Source: Clostridium sp. CMCC3677 (GTDB lineage: Bacteria; Bacillota; Clostridia; Clostridiales; Clostridiaceae). Taken from it: a DNA stretch of 64,000 nt. The notes beneath the pieces were generated by a model, which searched no databases, was not told the origin of the DNA, and saw only the letters and a program-made list of their open reading frames with translations. Shown in pieces: positions 17,297-25,510 of this stretch (positions within the stretch are counted from its first letter, which is position 1; the number at the start of each line of letters is the position of its first letter). Location: positions 62,001-126,000 of the forward strand of contig NZ_JAMQHS010000002.1 of the NCBI RefSeq assembly GCF_023845585.1. The letters are read 5' to 3'. A program made the position numbers and the translations under genes.

Positions 17297-17338
17297 AAAA
17301 ATTCCTTTAGATACACAAAATATCTAAAGGAATTTTTT
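17297..17338 (+). terminator. Terminator, second copy of the duplicated hairpin
   Basis: ATTCCTTTAGATA...TATCTAAAGGAAT followed by T6. It shares loop and stem with the hairpin at 17052-17093, with compensating changes in the stem base. Confidence 0.88.
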
Positions 17339-17594
17339 ATTATTTAAGAAAGTACAAAGCGCTGAAGTCTTTAAATAACTTAAATTATAATTTTAGCCAA
17401 AGATTAAAAAATGTAACCTAAAAAGCATATACATGATAGATTTTTTTATTTTTACTTATTGCTAAGTGATAAAGTCACAGAAGAAAATATATCTGTTAAT
17501 TATAATGAAATTAATAAATTATAGATGAGTTTGTATAAGAAATAGATATTTAAATTTTTTATAAAAGATTAATATAAAACACAGGAGGAAGAAT

Positions 17595-17915
17595 ATGTTT
17601 GGATTTTTAAAAAGAGAGAATGGAAAAGTAATTAATGTTAATGATATTGATGATTTAATAGGAAAAGTTGAACTTATTGATATTAGAGAAGATTATGAAT
17701 ATAAAAATGGAAGCATAAAATCTGCTAAAAATATTCCAATGGGTACCCTTTTAAATGAACCTAATAAATATTTAAATAAAGATAAAGAATATTACATAAT
17801 GTGTCAATCAGGTGGAAGAAGTGCAAGAACATGTAGTAGTCTTAGAAAACAGGGATATGATGTTATTAACGTTTCTGGAGGGGTAGGATCTTATGTTGGC
17901 TCAAAAAAGAGGTAA
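17595..17915 (+). CDS. Single-domain rhodanese-like sulfurtransferase
   Basis: A 106-residue rhodanese domain. The active-site Cys is C70 in YIMCQSGGRSART, and the substrate-side motif is ELIDIREDYEYKNGSIKSAKNIP. It moves sulfane sulfur or persulfide between small molecules and proteins. ATG 17595 follows AGGAGGAAG. It lies 84 bases upstream of a CoA-disulfide reductase that ends in another rhodanese domain, so the two probably act together on persulfides. A dispersed repeat copy (17925-17960) sits between them. Confidence 0.9.
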   Translation: MFGFLKRENGKVINVNDIDDLIGKVELIDIREDYEYKNGSIKSAKNIPMGTLLNEPNKYLNKDKEYYIMCQSGGRSARTCSSLRKQGYDVINVSGGVGSYVGSKKR

Positions 17916-17924
17916 CTTAAGTTA

Positions 17925-17960
17925 ATGTTTTAAAACAGTGTTGATATTATAGTGTAAAGT
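17925..17960 (+). repeat. Dispersed repeat, type A solo end
   Basis: ATGTTTTAAAACAGTGTTGA followed by TATTATAGTGTAAAGT. It matches the left end of the 39926-40155 element at 33 of 36 bases. It lies between the rhodanese and reductase genes with no matching second end nearby. Confidence 0.6.
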
Positions 17961-17998
17961 TAAAAATCAAGTTACATAATAATTAGGAGGATGATATT

Positions 17999-19699
17999 AT
18001 GAAAAAGAAAATATTAATAGTAGGTGGAGTTGCGGGAGGAGCCTCAGCAGCTGCAAGACTTAGAAGAAATAGTGAGGAAGATGAAATAATAATGTTTGAA
18101 AAAGGACCTCATGTATCTTTTTCAAATTGTGCACTACCTTATCATTTAAGTGGAGTAATAGATTCTCCTAATAGATTAGTTTTAATGAGTCCAGAAAAAT
18201 TTATATCACAATATAATATTAAAGCAAGAGTAAATAATGAAGTTATTTCAATTAATAGAAAAAATAAAACTGTAGATGTCAAAGATTTAATGAGTGGAGA
18301 AGTTTACAAAGAATCTTATGATAAACTTATTTTATCTCCAGGAGCACATCCAATAGTACCTAATATACCTGGCATTGAAAAAGTTAATGTTTTTACAATA
18401 AGAAACGTAGTTGATATAGATAAATTAAATAGATATTTAAAGGAGATAAATAGTAATGATGTAGCTGTAATTGGTGGTGGTTACATAGGGGTAGAAGCCA
18501 CTGAAAATTTAAGAAAAGCAGAATATAATGTATCACTTATAGAAGCTACTAAACAAATTCTAAAACCTTTTGATTATGATATGGTACAAATACTTCATAA
18601 GGAAATTTATGATAATGGTGTAAATTTAATTGTTGGAGATAAGGTTGAGCGTTTTGAAGAAGATATTATAGTTTTGTCATCAGGAAAAAAAGTGAATGCA
18701 AGTGCAGTTATTATGACAATAGGAGTTGCACCAGAAGTAACTTTAGCTAAGGATGCTGGAATAGAACTTGGAGAAACAGGAGCAATAAAAGTAGATAAAA
18801 ACTATAAAACAAATGATGAAAATATTTATGCTGTAGGTGATGCAATTGAAGTGTATAATTCACTTACTCATTCTATGACTAAATTATCACTAGCTGGACC
18901 AGCTCAAAAGGCAGCAAGGAGTGTAGCAGATAATATAAACAATAAAAGTACAATAAATAAAGGGTATATAGGATCATCAGCTATAAAGGTATTTAACTAT
19001 AATGGAGCATCAACAGGATTAAATGAATCATTAATAAAAGCACTTAATATGAACATAAATTATGATATAGTGAATATAATTCTTAATGACAAAGTTGGAA
19101 TAATGCCAGATTCTTCGCCAATACATTTCAAAATGATTTATGAAGTACCAACTGGAAAAATATTAGGTTCTCAAGCTATAGGTAAAGGAGATGTTACTAA
19201 AAGAATAGATATAATCGCTACAGCAATAAAATTTGGTGGAACAGTAGAAGATTTAAAAGATTTAGAATTATGTTATGCACCACCATTTTCAACAGCAAAA
19301 GATGTTGTTAATTATGCAGGATATGTTGGATCTAATTTATTAAATAATGATTTTAAGCAAGTTAACATAGATAAGGTTAGAGAACTTGTAGAAAATAATG
19401 CTGCAATAATAGATGTTAGAGAAAGAAGAGAATATGAAAATGGCCATATAAAAAATTCAAAAAATATACCATTAAGTGAACTTAGAGAAAGAGTAAATGA
19501 AATACCAAAAGATGAGCCAGTATACCTTCATTGTAGAACAGGACAAAGAAGTTATAATGCAACTTTAGCACTTCAAAATTTAGGATATACTAATATTTAT
19601 AACATAACAGGAAGCTTTTTAGGACTATCTTTTTATGAGTATTATAATGATAAGACTATGAATAGAAATAGTATTGTTACAGAATATAATTTTAAATAA
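17999..19699 (+). CDS. CoA-disulfide reductase with C-terminal rhodanese domain
   Basis: A 566-residue flavoprotein. FAD-binding GGVAGGASAAARLRR is at the N-terminus. The single redox cysteine is C44 in SFSNCALPYH, characteristic of CoA-disulfide reductase/NADH oxidase rather than two-Cys reductases. The NAD-binding motif is VIGGGYIGVEATENL. Residues about 465-560 form a rhodanese domain with LHCRTGQRSY. This is the CoADR-RHD architecture, associated with reduction of CoA disulfide or CoA persulfide. ATG 17999 with TAGGAGGATG. The upstream rhodanese gene supports a sulfur or redox-stress role. A terminator at 19707-19743 ends the unit. Confidence 0.93.
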   Translation: MKKKILIVGGVAGGASAAARLRRNSEEDEIIMFEKGPHVSFSNCALPYHLSGVIDSPNRLVLMSPEKFISQYNIKARVNNEVISINRKNKTVDVKDLMSGEVYKESYDKLILSPGAHPIVPNIPGIEKVNVFTIRNVVDIDKLNRYLKEINSNDVAVIGGGYIGVEATENLRKAEYNVSLIEATKQILKPFDYDMVQILHKEIYDNGVNLIVGDKVERFEEDIIVLSSGKKVNASAVIMTIGVAPEVTLAKDAGIELGETGAIKVDKNYKTNDENIYAVGDAIEVYNSLTHSMTKLSLAGPAQKAARSVADNINNKSTINKGYIGSSAIKVFNYNGASTGLNESLIKALNMNINYDIVNIILNDKVGIMPDSSPIHFKMIYEVPTGKILGSQAIGKGDVTKRIDIIATAIKFGGTVEDLKDLELCYAPPFSTAKDVVNYAGYVGSNLLNNDFKQVNIDKVRELVENNAAIIDVRERREYENGHIKNSKNIPLSELRERVNEIPKDEPVYLHCRTGQRSYNATLALQNLGYTNIYNITGSFLGLSFYEYYNDKTMNRNSIVTEYNFK

Positions 19700-19706
19700 T
19701 AGAATA

Positions 19707-19743
19707 AAATCGCCTAGGCGACTTTAGAGACGGCGATTTTTTA
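19707..19743 (+). terminator. Terminator after CoA-disulfide reductase
   Basis: AAATCGCC...GGCGATTT followed by T-run, with an additional internal GCCTAGGC palindrome. Confidence 0.85.
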
Positions 19744-19807
19744 GCAATGTACCATTTCCAAACGTAGTGCAGGAATAATGGTGTGGCATAATTAAAAATA
19801 TATAGTA

Positions 19808-19842
19808 ATAGGTAGTCTAAATTTAAATTAGACTACCTATTA
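19808..19842. terminator. Hairpin at the end of the minus-strand remnant
   Basis: AATAGGTAGTCTAAATTT paired with AAATTAGACTACCTATT. It overlaps the stop codon of the remnant on the minus strand. Confidence 0.6.
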
Positions 19843-19983
19843 AAGTTTACATCAATTTCTGCTAATAATGAAAGTTCAGGAATATAACTTTCAGAAGTTC
19901 TAAGTTTAGCTATTAAGTTATGTTCATTTCCATCAGAATGTTCAGCAATCTTAAATGCATCTTTAATTAATAAATAGTTTTAT
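19833..19983 (-). pseudogene. C-terminal fragment of a degraded gene
   Basis: On the minus strand an open frame without a start reads LIKDAFKIAEHSDGNEHNLI, then AKLRTSESYIPELSLLAEID, before a stop at 19833-19835. A stop lies upstream in frame and no start or ribosome-binding site exists. The composition is protein-like, so this is probably the tail of a lost gene. The parent family is not recognised. Confidence 0.45.
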
Positions 19984-20103
19984 AATCTTTTTTAATTTTG
20001 TTTTAAATAGTATAATGCTAGTAAATAATTGTAATAAAGAGCATTATATTAAAAACGACTTAAATTATAAAGCTAAAATAATATATTTTTAGATGGAGGA
20101 ATT

Positions 20104-20787
20104 ATGGAAAAAAGTAATTTTGCAAGTAATGTTAGAGAAAAGAACTTAAAAGAATTTTATGAAATTTATAAAGTTTTAGAGTATATTGACAAAGAAAATA
20201 ATAAAATAATAAGTAAAAAAGCAAAATTTAAAACATTAAATGCTGATGAGTATATATCATCTGGAAATTGTACCTGTGAAGGGATCATATTTGTTATAAA
20301 TGGAACAATAAAAATACAGAGAATTAATGAAAATGGAGAAGAAACAAATCTTTTTAATATTAAAAAGGGAGAACTATGTCATGAGGCATTAAGCTGTCTT
20401 TTAAATTTTAAATCATTAAATATTATAGGAAAAGCACTCCAACAATCTAAAATATGTATAATTCCGTTTGAAATAGTAACAGAACATCTATTTAAAGATA
20501 GTGAGTTTTTAAAATATATGTATAAAGATATATATAGTAAATTTAATACTGTCATAGAAAAGAAAGAAGAAAAGAGACATGATTCGTTAGAAACTAGAAT
20601 TGCAAAGCTACTCATAAGTAAGAAAAGCAAAATTGTTTATAGCACACATAAAGAACTTGCTTTTGAAATTGATTCTACTAGAGAAGTTGTTAGTAGAAAG
20701 TTAAAGAAATTTGAACAAATGGGATATGTAAATTTAGAACGAGGAAAAATAATTATTTTGAAGGATTTAAATGAATTTATAAAGTAA
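20104..20787 (+). CDS. Crp/Fnr-family transcriptional regulator
   Basis: A 227-residue regulator. It has an N-terminal cyclic-nucleotide-binding-like jelly roll (CEGIIFVINGTIKIQRINENGEETNLFNIKKGEL) and a C-terminal winged helix (TRIAKLLISK, then HKELAFEIDSTREVVSRKLKKFEQMGYVNLERGKIII). Cysteines in SGNCTCEG and GELCHEALSC lie in the sensor domain and might sense redox state, but there is no N-terminal Fnr-type 4-Cys cluster. It is similar to clostridial regulators of redox or nitrosative stress genes. It stands alone downstream of the CoA-disulfide reductase, which is a plausible target (inference). ATG 20104 with TGGAGGA. Confidence 0.88.
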   Translation: MEKSNFASNVREKNLKEFYEIYKVLEYIDKENNKIISKKAKFKTLNADEYISSGNCTCEGIIFVINGTIKIQRINENGEETNLFNIKKGELCHEALSCLLNFKSLNIIGKALQQSKICIIPFEIVTEHLFKDSEFLKYMYKDIYSKFNTVIEKKEEKRHDSLETRIAKLLISKKSKIVYSTHKELAFEIDSTREVVSRKLKKFEQMGYVNLERGKIIILKDLNEFIK

Positions 20788-21090
20788 GAGTATGAAAATA
20801 TCATTTTTTAAAGCTATAATAGTGTTTTTAGGTAAATATAAAGAATATTGGTTGTTTAAGCATTAATTAAAATAATTTGTCAATATAATAATACTATGAT
20901 ATTATATAAAACTGTGAGAAATTTTTGCTATTTAGAGAGCAAGTTTACTAAAGAAATAATAACTTGAAATTTTATTAATATTTAAAATAAACAATACAAA
21001 AAAAGATGTGAATTACTATTTTTATGAGGTTAACAGCATAAGAATGGTTTTTATATATTAAATTAATAAACAATGGAGGAAATGAATTTT

Positions 21091-21429
21091 ATGAATACTT
21101 TACCAAATTGTCCAAAGTGTAATTCAGAATATACTTATGAAGACGGAAATCTGTTTATTTGCCCAGAATGTTCTTATGAATGGACTTTAGAATCAGAAAA
21201 ACAAGCTGCAGAAGAAACTTTAGTTAAAGATGCTAATGGAAATATATTAAATGATGGTGATTCTGTAACAGTAATTAAAGATCTTAAAGTAAAGGGAAGC
21301 TCATCATCTATAAAGATAGGAACAAAAGTTAAAAATATACGTTTAGTTGATGGAGATCATAATATTGATTGTAAAATTGATGGATTTGGAGCTATGCAAT
21401 TAAAGTCTGAATTTGTTAAAAAGATATAA
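21091..21429 (+). CDS. phnA: PhnA/YjdM-family zinc-ribbon protein
   Basis: A 112-residue protein with an N-terminal zinc ribbon ([21 protein letters not shown]) and a C-terminal SH3-like PhnA domain ([25 protein letters not shown]). This is the complete YjdM/PhnA arrangement. Despite its name it is not required for phosphonate breakdown and its role is unsettled. ATG 21091 is chosen because GGAGGA at 21075-21080 is 10 bases upstream; the in-frame ATG codons at 21073 and 21082 overlap or touch that site. It is a single-gene unit ended by a strong terminator. Confidence 0.9.
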   Translation: MNTLPNCPKCNSEYTYEDGNLFICPECSYEWTLESEKQAAEETLVKDANGNILNDGDSVTVIKDLKVKGSSSSIKIGTKVKNIRLVDGDHNIDCKIDGFGAMQLKSEFVKKI

Positions 21430-21446
21430 TTTTATCATAAAACTAA

Positions 21447-21460
21447 TTTAAAACATAGCC
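21447..21460 (-). repeat. Solo terminal sequence of the dispersed repeat
   Basis: TTTAAAACATAGCC, identical to the right end of the element at 39926-40155. No partner end is visible nearby. Confidence 0.45.
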
Positions 21461-21466
21461 TAATAA

Positions 21467-21537
21467 TAAAATAATCCTTGTTAAGTAGATGCAGTAAAAG
21501 TGCTGCCATAAAATCTATTTAACAGGGTTATTTTTGT
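21467..21537 (+). terminator. Interrupted long-stem terminator after phnA
   Basis: AATAATCCTTGTTAA...TTTAACAGGGTTATT with an inner TAGAT/ATCTA and CAG/CTG stem, then T-rich sequence. Confidence 0.8.
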
Positions 21538-21678
21538 GTAGAAAAATATATTTAGATATAAATAATTTTTTCTTTCAATTCACAGTGAATCAAAACTTTA
21601 CATAGCGTTACATAATATAGTACAATTAGTATATGAAATTTCCAAAAAATAGAAATAATTAGATAAAGAGGGGTAGAA

Positions 21679-23220
21679 ATGCAACTTAATATAGAACAAA
21701 AAAGAATAATTGCAAATAAACCAAATGGTCATTCATTAATAAAAGGGGTAGCAGGTTCTGGGAAAACTACTGTTGCAGTAAATAAAATTCCACTATTATT
21801 AAGACATTATTGTCCACTTAAAGATGACAAAGTACTTATGGTAACTTATAATAAATCACTAAAACAATATGTATCAAATATATATGATAAAGTCAAAGAT
21901 AAGGTTAATGTTCAGGTAAATCTATTTGATGAGGACAACAGTTTGAAGTTATACATTAAAAGAATAGACGATATACTTTTTGATTATTTCAATGAATATA
22001 AAAAACAGAATAATATAAATATAGAACTTGCTTCGCGTAAAGAATGTAAATGTGAACTAATTAATGCTATAAATTTTATTGGTAATATATATAAAGATGT
22101 AAAAATCATAGATTCTAAGTATCTTCAGTTTATTAAAGAAGAGATTATGTGGATAAAAGCATGTAATTATATAGATCTTGAGGAATATCAGTTGGTTGAT
22201 AGAATAGGAAGAATAAGTAATATAAATAATGATGGTCCTCAAAAACTCAGAAAAAATTCAGAAAAGAGAAGAGCAATATTTGAGGTCTTGTTAAAATATA
22301 ATAGTAATTTACAGAATATAAATAAAGTTGATTTTCAAGATATGGCACTATTAGCATTAAATCAAGCAAAACAATATCCTATTGAAAAGTATACTCATAT
22401 TTTAATAGATGAAAGTCAAGATTTAACTAGAGTTGAATTGGAATTTTTAAAGGCTTTGTACGATAAAAAACCATATTCCAGTATAACATTTATTTCAGAT
22501 GCAGCTCAAAGCATATACCATCAAGCTTGGTTAATAAAAAATCGTTCATTTGCTAGCTTAGGATATGATATGACTGGTAAATCTAATTTATTAAGTAAAA
22601 ATTATAGAACAACGGCTCAAATAGCTGAGGCAGCATTCAGTTTAATTGATATTCATAAAGATTTACTACAAAATGACAACTTAGTTAAACCTAATTTGAT
22701 AGACAAGCAAGGTGATTATCCAACCTATGAAAATTTTGAAAGTAAATTTGAAGAATGTATATATATAGTAAATTTAATAAATGAAACTCTCAAAGAAGGA
22801 TATAAATTAAAAGATATAGTAATAATTGCTAGATTAAAAAAACAGTTAAAAGAATTTAGGAAATGCTTACAAGCTTATGATATACTATGTTCAATTTTTA
22901 ATGATAATGATGAAATAAACTTTTCAGAAGATGAGGTAAAACTTGTAACTATGCACTCTGTAAAAGGACTTGAATTTAAAGTTGTTATAATTGCAGGTCT
23001 AAATGCTAAAGTAATGCCACTATGTCCAGTTAAAAATGAAGAAGAGGATATGGACATGCTAGAATTTAGAGAAAGAAAGTTACTTTATGTTGGAATGACA
23101 AGAGCTACTGAAAAATTATTTTTAACATCACATGGTATGCCTTCTAAATTTATTAGAGATATAAATGATAAATACTTAAGAATGAATATAGATGGTAATA
23201 TGAGAGAAAATTGTAAATAA
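21679..23220 (+). CDS. UvrD/Rep-like superfamily 1 DNA helicase
   Basis: A 513-residue SF1 helicase. Motif I is GVAGSGKTTVAVNK near residue 20. Motif II is HILIDESQDLT around 240, motif III SFISDAAQSIY-like, and motif IV NYRTT. Motif V is VTMHSVKGLEFKVVIIAGL and motif VI ERKLLYVGMTRATEKLFL. It is shorter than UvrD (about 720 aa), lacking most of the 1B/2B insertions, so it resembles compact UvrD-like or HelD-type ATPases. It probably translocates on single-stranded DNA. It stands alone between terminators, next to trpB. A role in repair or defence cannot be distinguished. Confidence 0.88.
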   Translation: MQLNIEQKRIIANKPNGHSLIKGVAGSGKTTVAVNKIPLLLRHYCPLKDDKVLMVTYNKSLKQYVSNIYDKVKDKVNVQVNLFDEDNSLKLYIKRIDDILFDYFNEYKKQNNINIELASRKECKCELINAINFIGNIYKDVKIIDSKYLQFIKEEIMWIKACNYIDLEEYQLVDRIGRISNINNDGPQKLRKNSEKRRAIFEVLLKYNSNLQNINKVDFQDMALLALNQAKQYPIEKYTHILIDESQDLTRVELEFLKALYDKKPYSSITFISDAAQSIYHQAWLIKNRSFASLGYDMTGKSNLLSKNYRTTAQIAEAAFSLIDIHKDLLQNDNLVKPNLIDKQGDYPTYENFESKFEECIYIVNLINETLKEGYKLKDIVIIARLKKQLKEFRKCLQAYDILCSIFNDNDEINFSEDEVKLVTMHSVKGLEFKVVIIAGLNAKVMPLCPVKNEEEDMDMLEFRERKLLYVGMTRATEKLFLTSHGMPSKFIRDINDKYLRMNIDGNMRENCK

Positions 23221-23299
23221 AAAGTATATATAGTATAATTTTATATGTAAATGTTTAAATAGGTAAATTTAAACTTAAAGCATATAAGGGGGATTGTAA

Positions 23300-24517
23300 A
23301 TGGATTTTCGAACATATTTAAAGAAGTATCCAGATAAAAATGGTCGTTTTGGTCAATACGGTGGGGCATACTTAACAGCTGAACTAATTCCAGCTTTTGA
23401 GGAGATTGCTGATGCATATCAAACGATTTGTCATTCTTCACAGTTTATTAATGAACTTAGAAGAATCCGTAAAGAATTTCAAGGTAGACCTACACCAGTT
23501 TATCATTGCGAAAGACTATCTAGAGCAATAGGGAATTGTCAAATTTATTTAAAAAGAGAAGATTTAAATCATACAGGGGCACACAAATTAAATCATTGTA
23601 TGGGTGAAGGATTACTTGCTAAATTTATGGGGAAAAAGCGTTTGATTGCAGAAACAGGAGCAGGACAACATGGTGTGGCGCTTGCAACAGCTGCTGCATT
23701 TTTTGGATTGGAATGTGAAATTCACATGGGAGAAGTTGATATTGCAAAGCAAGCGCCAAATGTAACTAGGATGAAAATATTAGGAGCTAAAGTTGTTCCA
23801 GTAACTCATGGTTTAAAAACTTTAAAAGAAGCTGTGGATTCTGCTTTTAATTCATATGCTAAAAATTATAAGGATTCAATTTACTGTATAGGATCAGCAT
23901 TAGGTCCACATCCATTTCCACTTATGGTAAGAGATTTTCAAGCTGTTGTTGGTTATGAAGCTAAAGATCAATTTAAGGAAATGACAGGTTTTTTACCAGA
24001 TGTAGTTACAGCTTGTGTAGGTGGGGGAAGTAATGCTGCTGGAATGTTTATACCTTTTTTAGAGGAACCAGTTGAAATAATTGGAATAGAGCCATTAGGT
24101 AGAGGTGAAAAATTAGGAGACCATGCTGCCTCTATGAAGTATGGAGAAAAAGGCGTTATGCATGGATTTGAAAGCATAATGCTAAAAGATAAAAATGGTG
24201 AACCGGCACCAGTATATTCTATAGCTAGTGGTCTTGATTATCCATCAGTTGGTCCTGAACATGCATTTTTAAGAGAATTAGGACGAGTAGATTATAAAGT
24301 TATAAATGATGAAGAGGCTATGGAAGCATTCTTTAAATTATCAAGATATGAAGGAATTATACCAGCAATTGAAAGTTCACATGCTGTTGCATACGCAATG
24401 AAAAAAGCTAAAGAAATGAAACAAGGGTCTATTTTAGTTTGCTTAAGTGGACGTGGTGATAAAGATATTGATTATGTTGTTGAACATTATGGATATGGAG
24501 AACAATATTTTAAATAG
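23300..24517 (+). CDS. trpB: Tryptophan synthase beta chain, stand-alone
   Basis: A 405-residue PLP enzyme. The PLP lysine lies in [10 protein letters not shown] near residue 95, the phosphate-binding loop is [12 protein letters not shown], and the catalytic Glu is in [11 protein letters not shown]. It joins indole and serine to tryptophan. Compared with classical TrpB (HTGAHKINN) the residues after the lysine differ ([13 protein letters not shown]), suggesting a divergent orphan beta chain. No trpA or other trp gene is near; both flanking genes are unrelated. Orphan TrpB proteins are thought to scavenge indole. ATG 23300 with AGGGGGA; a strong terminator follows. Confidence 0.92.
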   Translation: MDFRTYLKKYPDKNGRFGQYGGAYLTAELIPAFEEIADAYQTICHSSQFINELRRIRKEFQGRPTPVYHCERLSRAIGNCQIYLKREDLNHTGAHKLNHCMGEGLLAKFMGKKRLIAETGAGQHGVALATAAAFFGLECEIHMGEVDIAKQAPNVTRMKILGAKVVPVTHGLKTLKEAVDSAFNSYAKNYKDSIYCIGSALGPHPFPLMVRDFQAVVGYEAKDQFKEMTGFLPDVVTACVGGGSNAAGMFIPFLEEPVEIIGIEPLGRGEKLGDHAASMKYGEKGVMHGFESIMLKDKNGEPAPVYSIASGLDYPSVGPEHAFLRELGRVDYKVINDEEAMEAFFKLSRYEGIIPAIESSHAVAYAMKKAKEMKQGSILVCLSGRGDKDIDYVVEHYGYGEQYFK

Positions 24518-24525
24518 GATTTAAT

Positions 24526-24569
24526 TAAAAACCACTTAAATATTTTAAAAGATATTTAAGTGGTTTTTA
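24526..24569. terminator. Terminator after trpB
   Basis: AAAAACCACTTAAATAT...ATATTTAAGTGGTTTTTA, a long near-perfect stem with T-run. Confidence 0.9.
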
Positions 24570-24752
24570 ATTTATATACTAAATTTTTATTACATACAAT
24601 CTCATCAGAAAGATGGATAAAATGTAGATTAGAGTTGTAGATTTAAATAAGCTTAATATATTTAAGTATAAATATATAACAAATAATATATTATACTTAA
24701 GATAGAGATATAGATTAAACTTTTGTAAGAAATCTGAGAGGATGAAAAAGTA

Positions 24753-24857
24753 ATGAAAAAATTCAATCTGGAGAATTTTATATTATCAATATTAAGGTTA
24801 ATAGGAAGCATAGTTATTATATATGTGCTTATTCATATATTTTATAAACATAAATAA
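24753..24857 (+). CDS. Small membrane peptide (34 aa)
   Basis: An open frame MKKFNLENFILSILRL followed by a hydrophobic run (IGSIVIIYVLIHIF) and a Lys/His tail; one membrane helix is predicted. A GAGAGGAT site lies 11 bases upstream. No family is recognised. It is close to the BlaI/M56 genes but outside their operator-controlled promoter. Confidence 0.4.
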   Translation: MKKFNLENFILSILRLIGSIVIIYVLIHIFYKHK

Positions 24858-25009
24858 TAAGTTTTATTTAAGGTAAGATTTAGGTAGAGGATAAAGATTT
24901 AATATTTAAATAAAAAAAATGAGGATAGTACATTTATAATAATATTTTTTAAAATTATAAGTGATAAAATGAAAAAACAATTGAAATTGGAATAAATGTA
25001 AAAATATTC

Positions 25010-25061
25010 TTGACATTATAAATCTACAAGTGTAGACTTAAATTAATGATTTACATTTGTA
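25010..25061 (+). promoter_or_regulatory. Promoter with two BlaI/MecI-type operators
   Basis: A promoter TTGACA (25010-25015), 17-base spacer, TAGACT (25033-25038) is overlapped by the dyad TACAAGTGTA (25025-25034). A second dyad TACATTTGTA lies at 25052-25061. Both fit TACA-N2-TGTA, the known core of BlaI/MecI operators, and the repressor gene follows directly, so autorepression is expected. Confidence 0.85.
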
Positions 25062-25087
25062 GATTTAAAAGAAAGGAGATGTACTTT

Positions 25088-25483
25088 TTGAGTGAAATTC
25101 CTAAAATATCAGAAGCTGAATGGGAAGTAATGAAAACTTTATGGAAAACAAATCCTTTAACATCTGAAGAAATAATAGAAGCATTGAGTTTAAAAATGAG
25201 TTGGTCAAAACAAACTATAAAAACTTTTATAACAAGACTTATAAAAAAAGGGGTTATAGGTTTTAAAAAAGATGGTAGAGTATATAATTACTATCCTTTA
25301 ATTTCTGAGGGAGATTGTATGAAGTTTGAAAATAAATCTTTTATTAAAAAAGTATATGATGGAGCTTTAAATATTCTTTTTAGTAGCTTCTTAGAAGATG
25401 AGAATCTATCTATTGATGAAATTGAAGAATTAGAGAAAATTCTTAAAGAAAAAAAAGAAAAAATCAATATAAAAGATTTTTAA
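25088..25483 (+). CDS. BlaI/MecI-family transcriptional repressor
   Basis: A 131-residue winged-helix repressor: ISEAEWEVMKTLWKTNPLTSEEIIEAL (helix-turn-helix start) followed by WSKQTIKTFITRLIKKGVIGFKKDGRVYNYYPL. Members bind TACA-N2-TGTA operators as dimers and are cleaved when the partner M56 sensor is activated. Start TTG 25088 is preferred because AAAGGAGAT ends 8 bases upstream; the open frame from 25046 would begin inside the operator. It is followed after 27 bases by the M56 gene, the standard BlaI-BlaR1 order. No beta-lactamase gene is adjacent, so the regulon is not clear. Confidence 0.93.
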   Translation: MSEIPKISEAEWEVMKTLWKTNPLTSEEIIEALSLKMSWSKQTIKTFITRLIKKGVIGFKKDGRVYNYYPLISEGDCMKFENKSFIKKVYDGALNILFSSFLEDENLSIDEIEELEKILKEKKEKINIKDF

Positions 25484-25510
25484 CTAGATAACGAGAAGGG
25501 GTATATTTTT

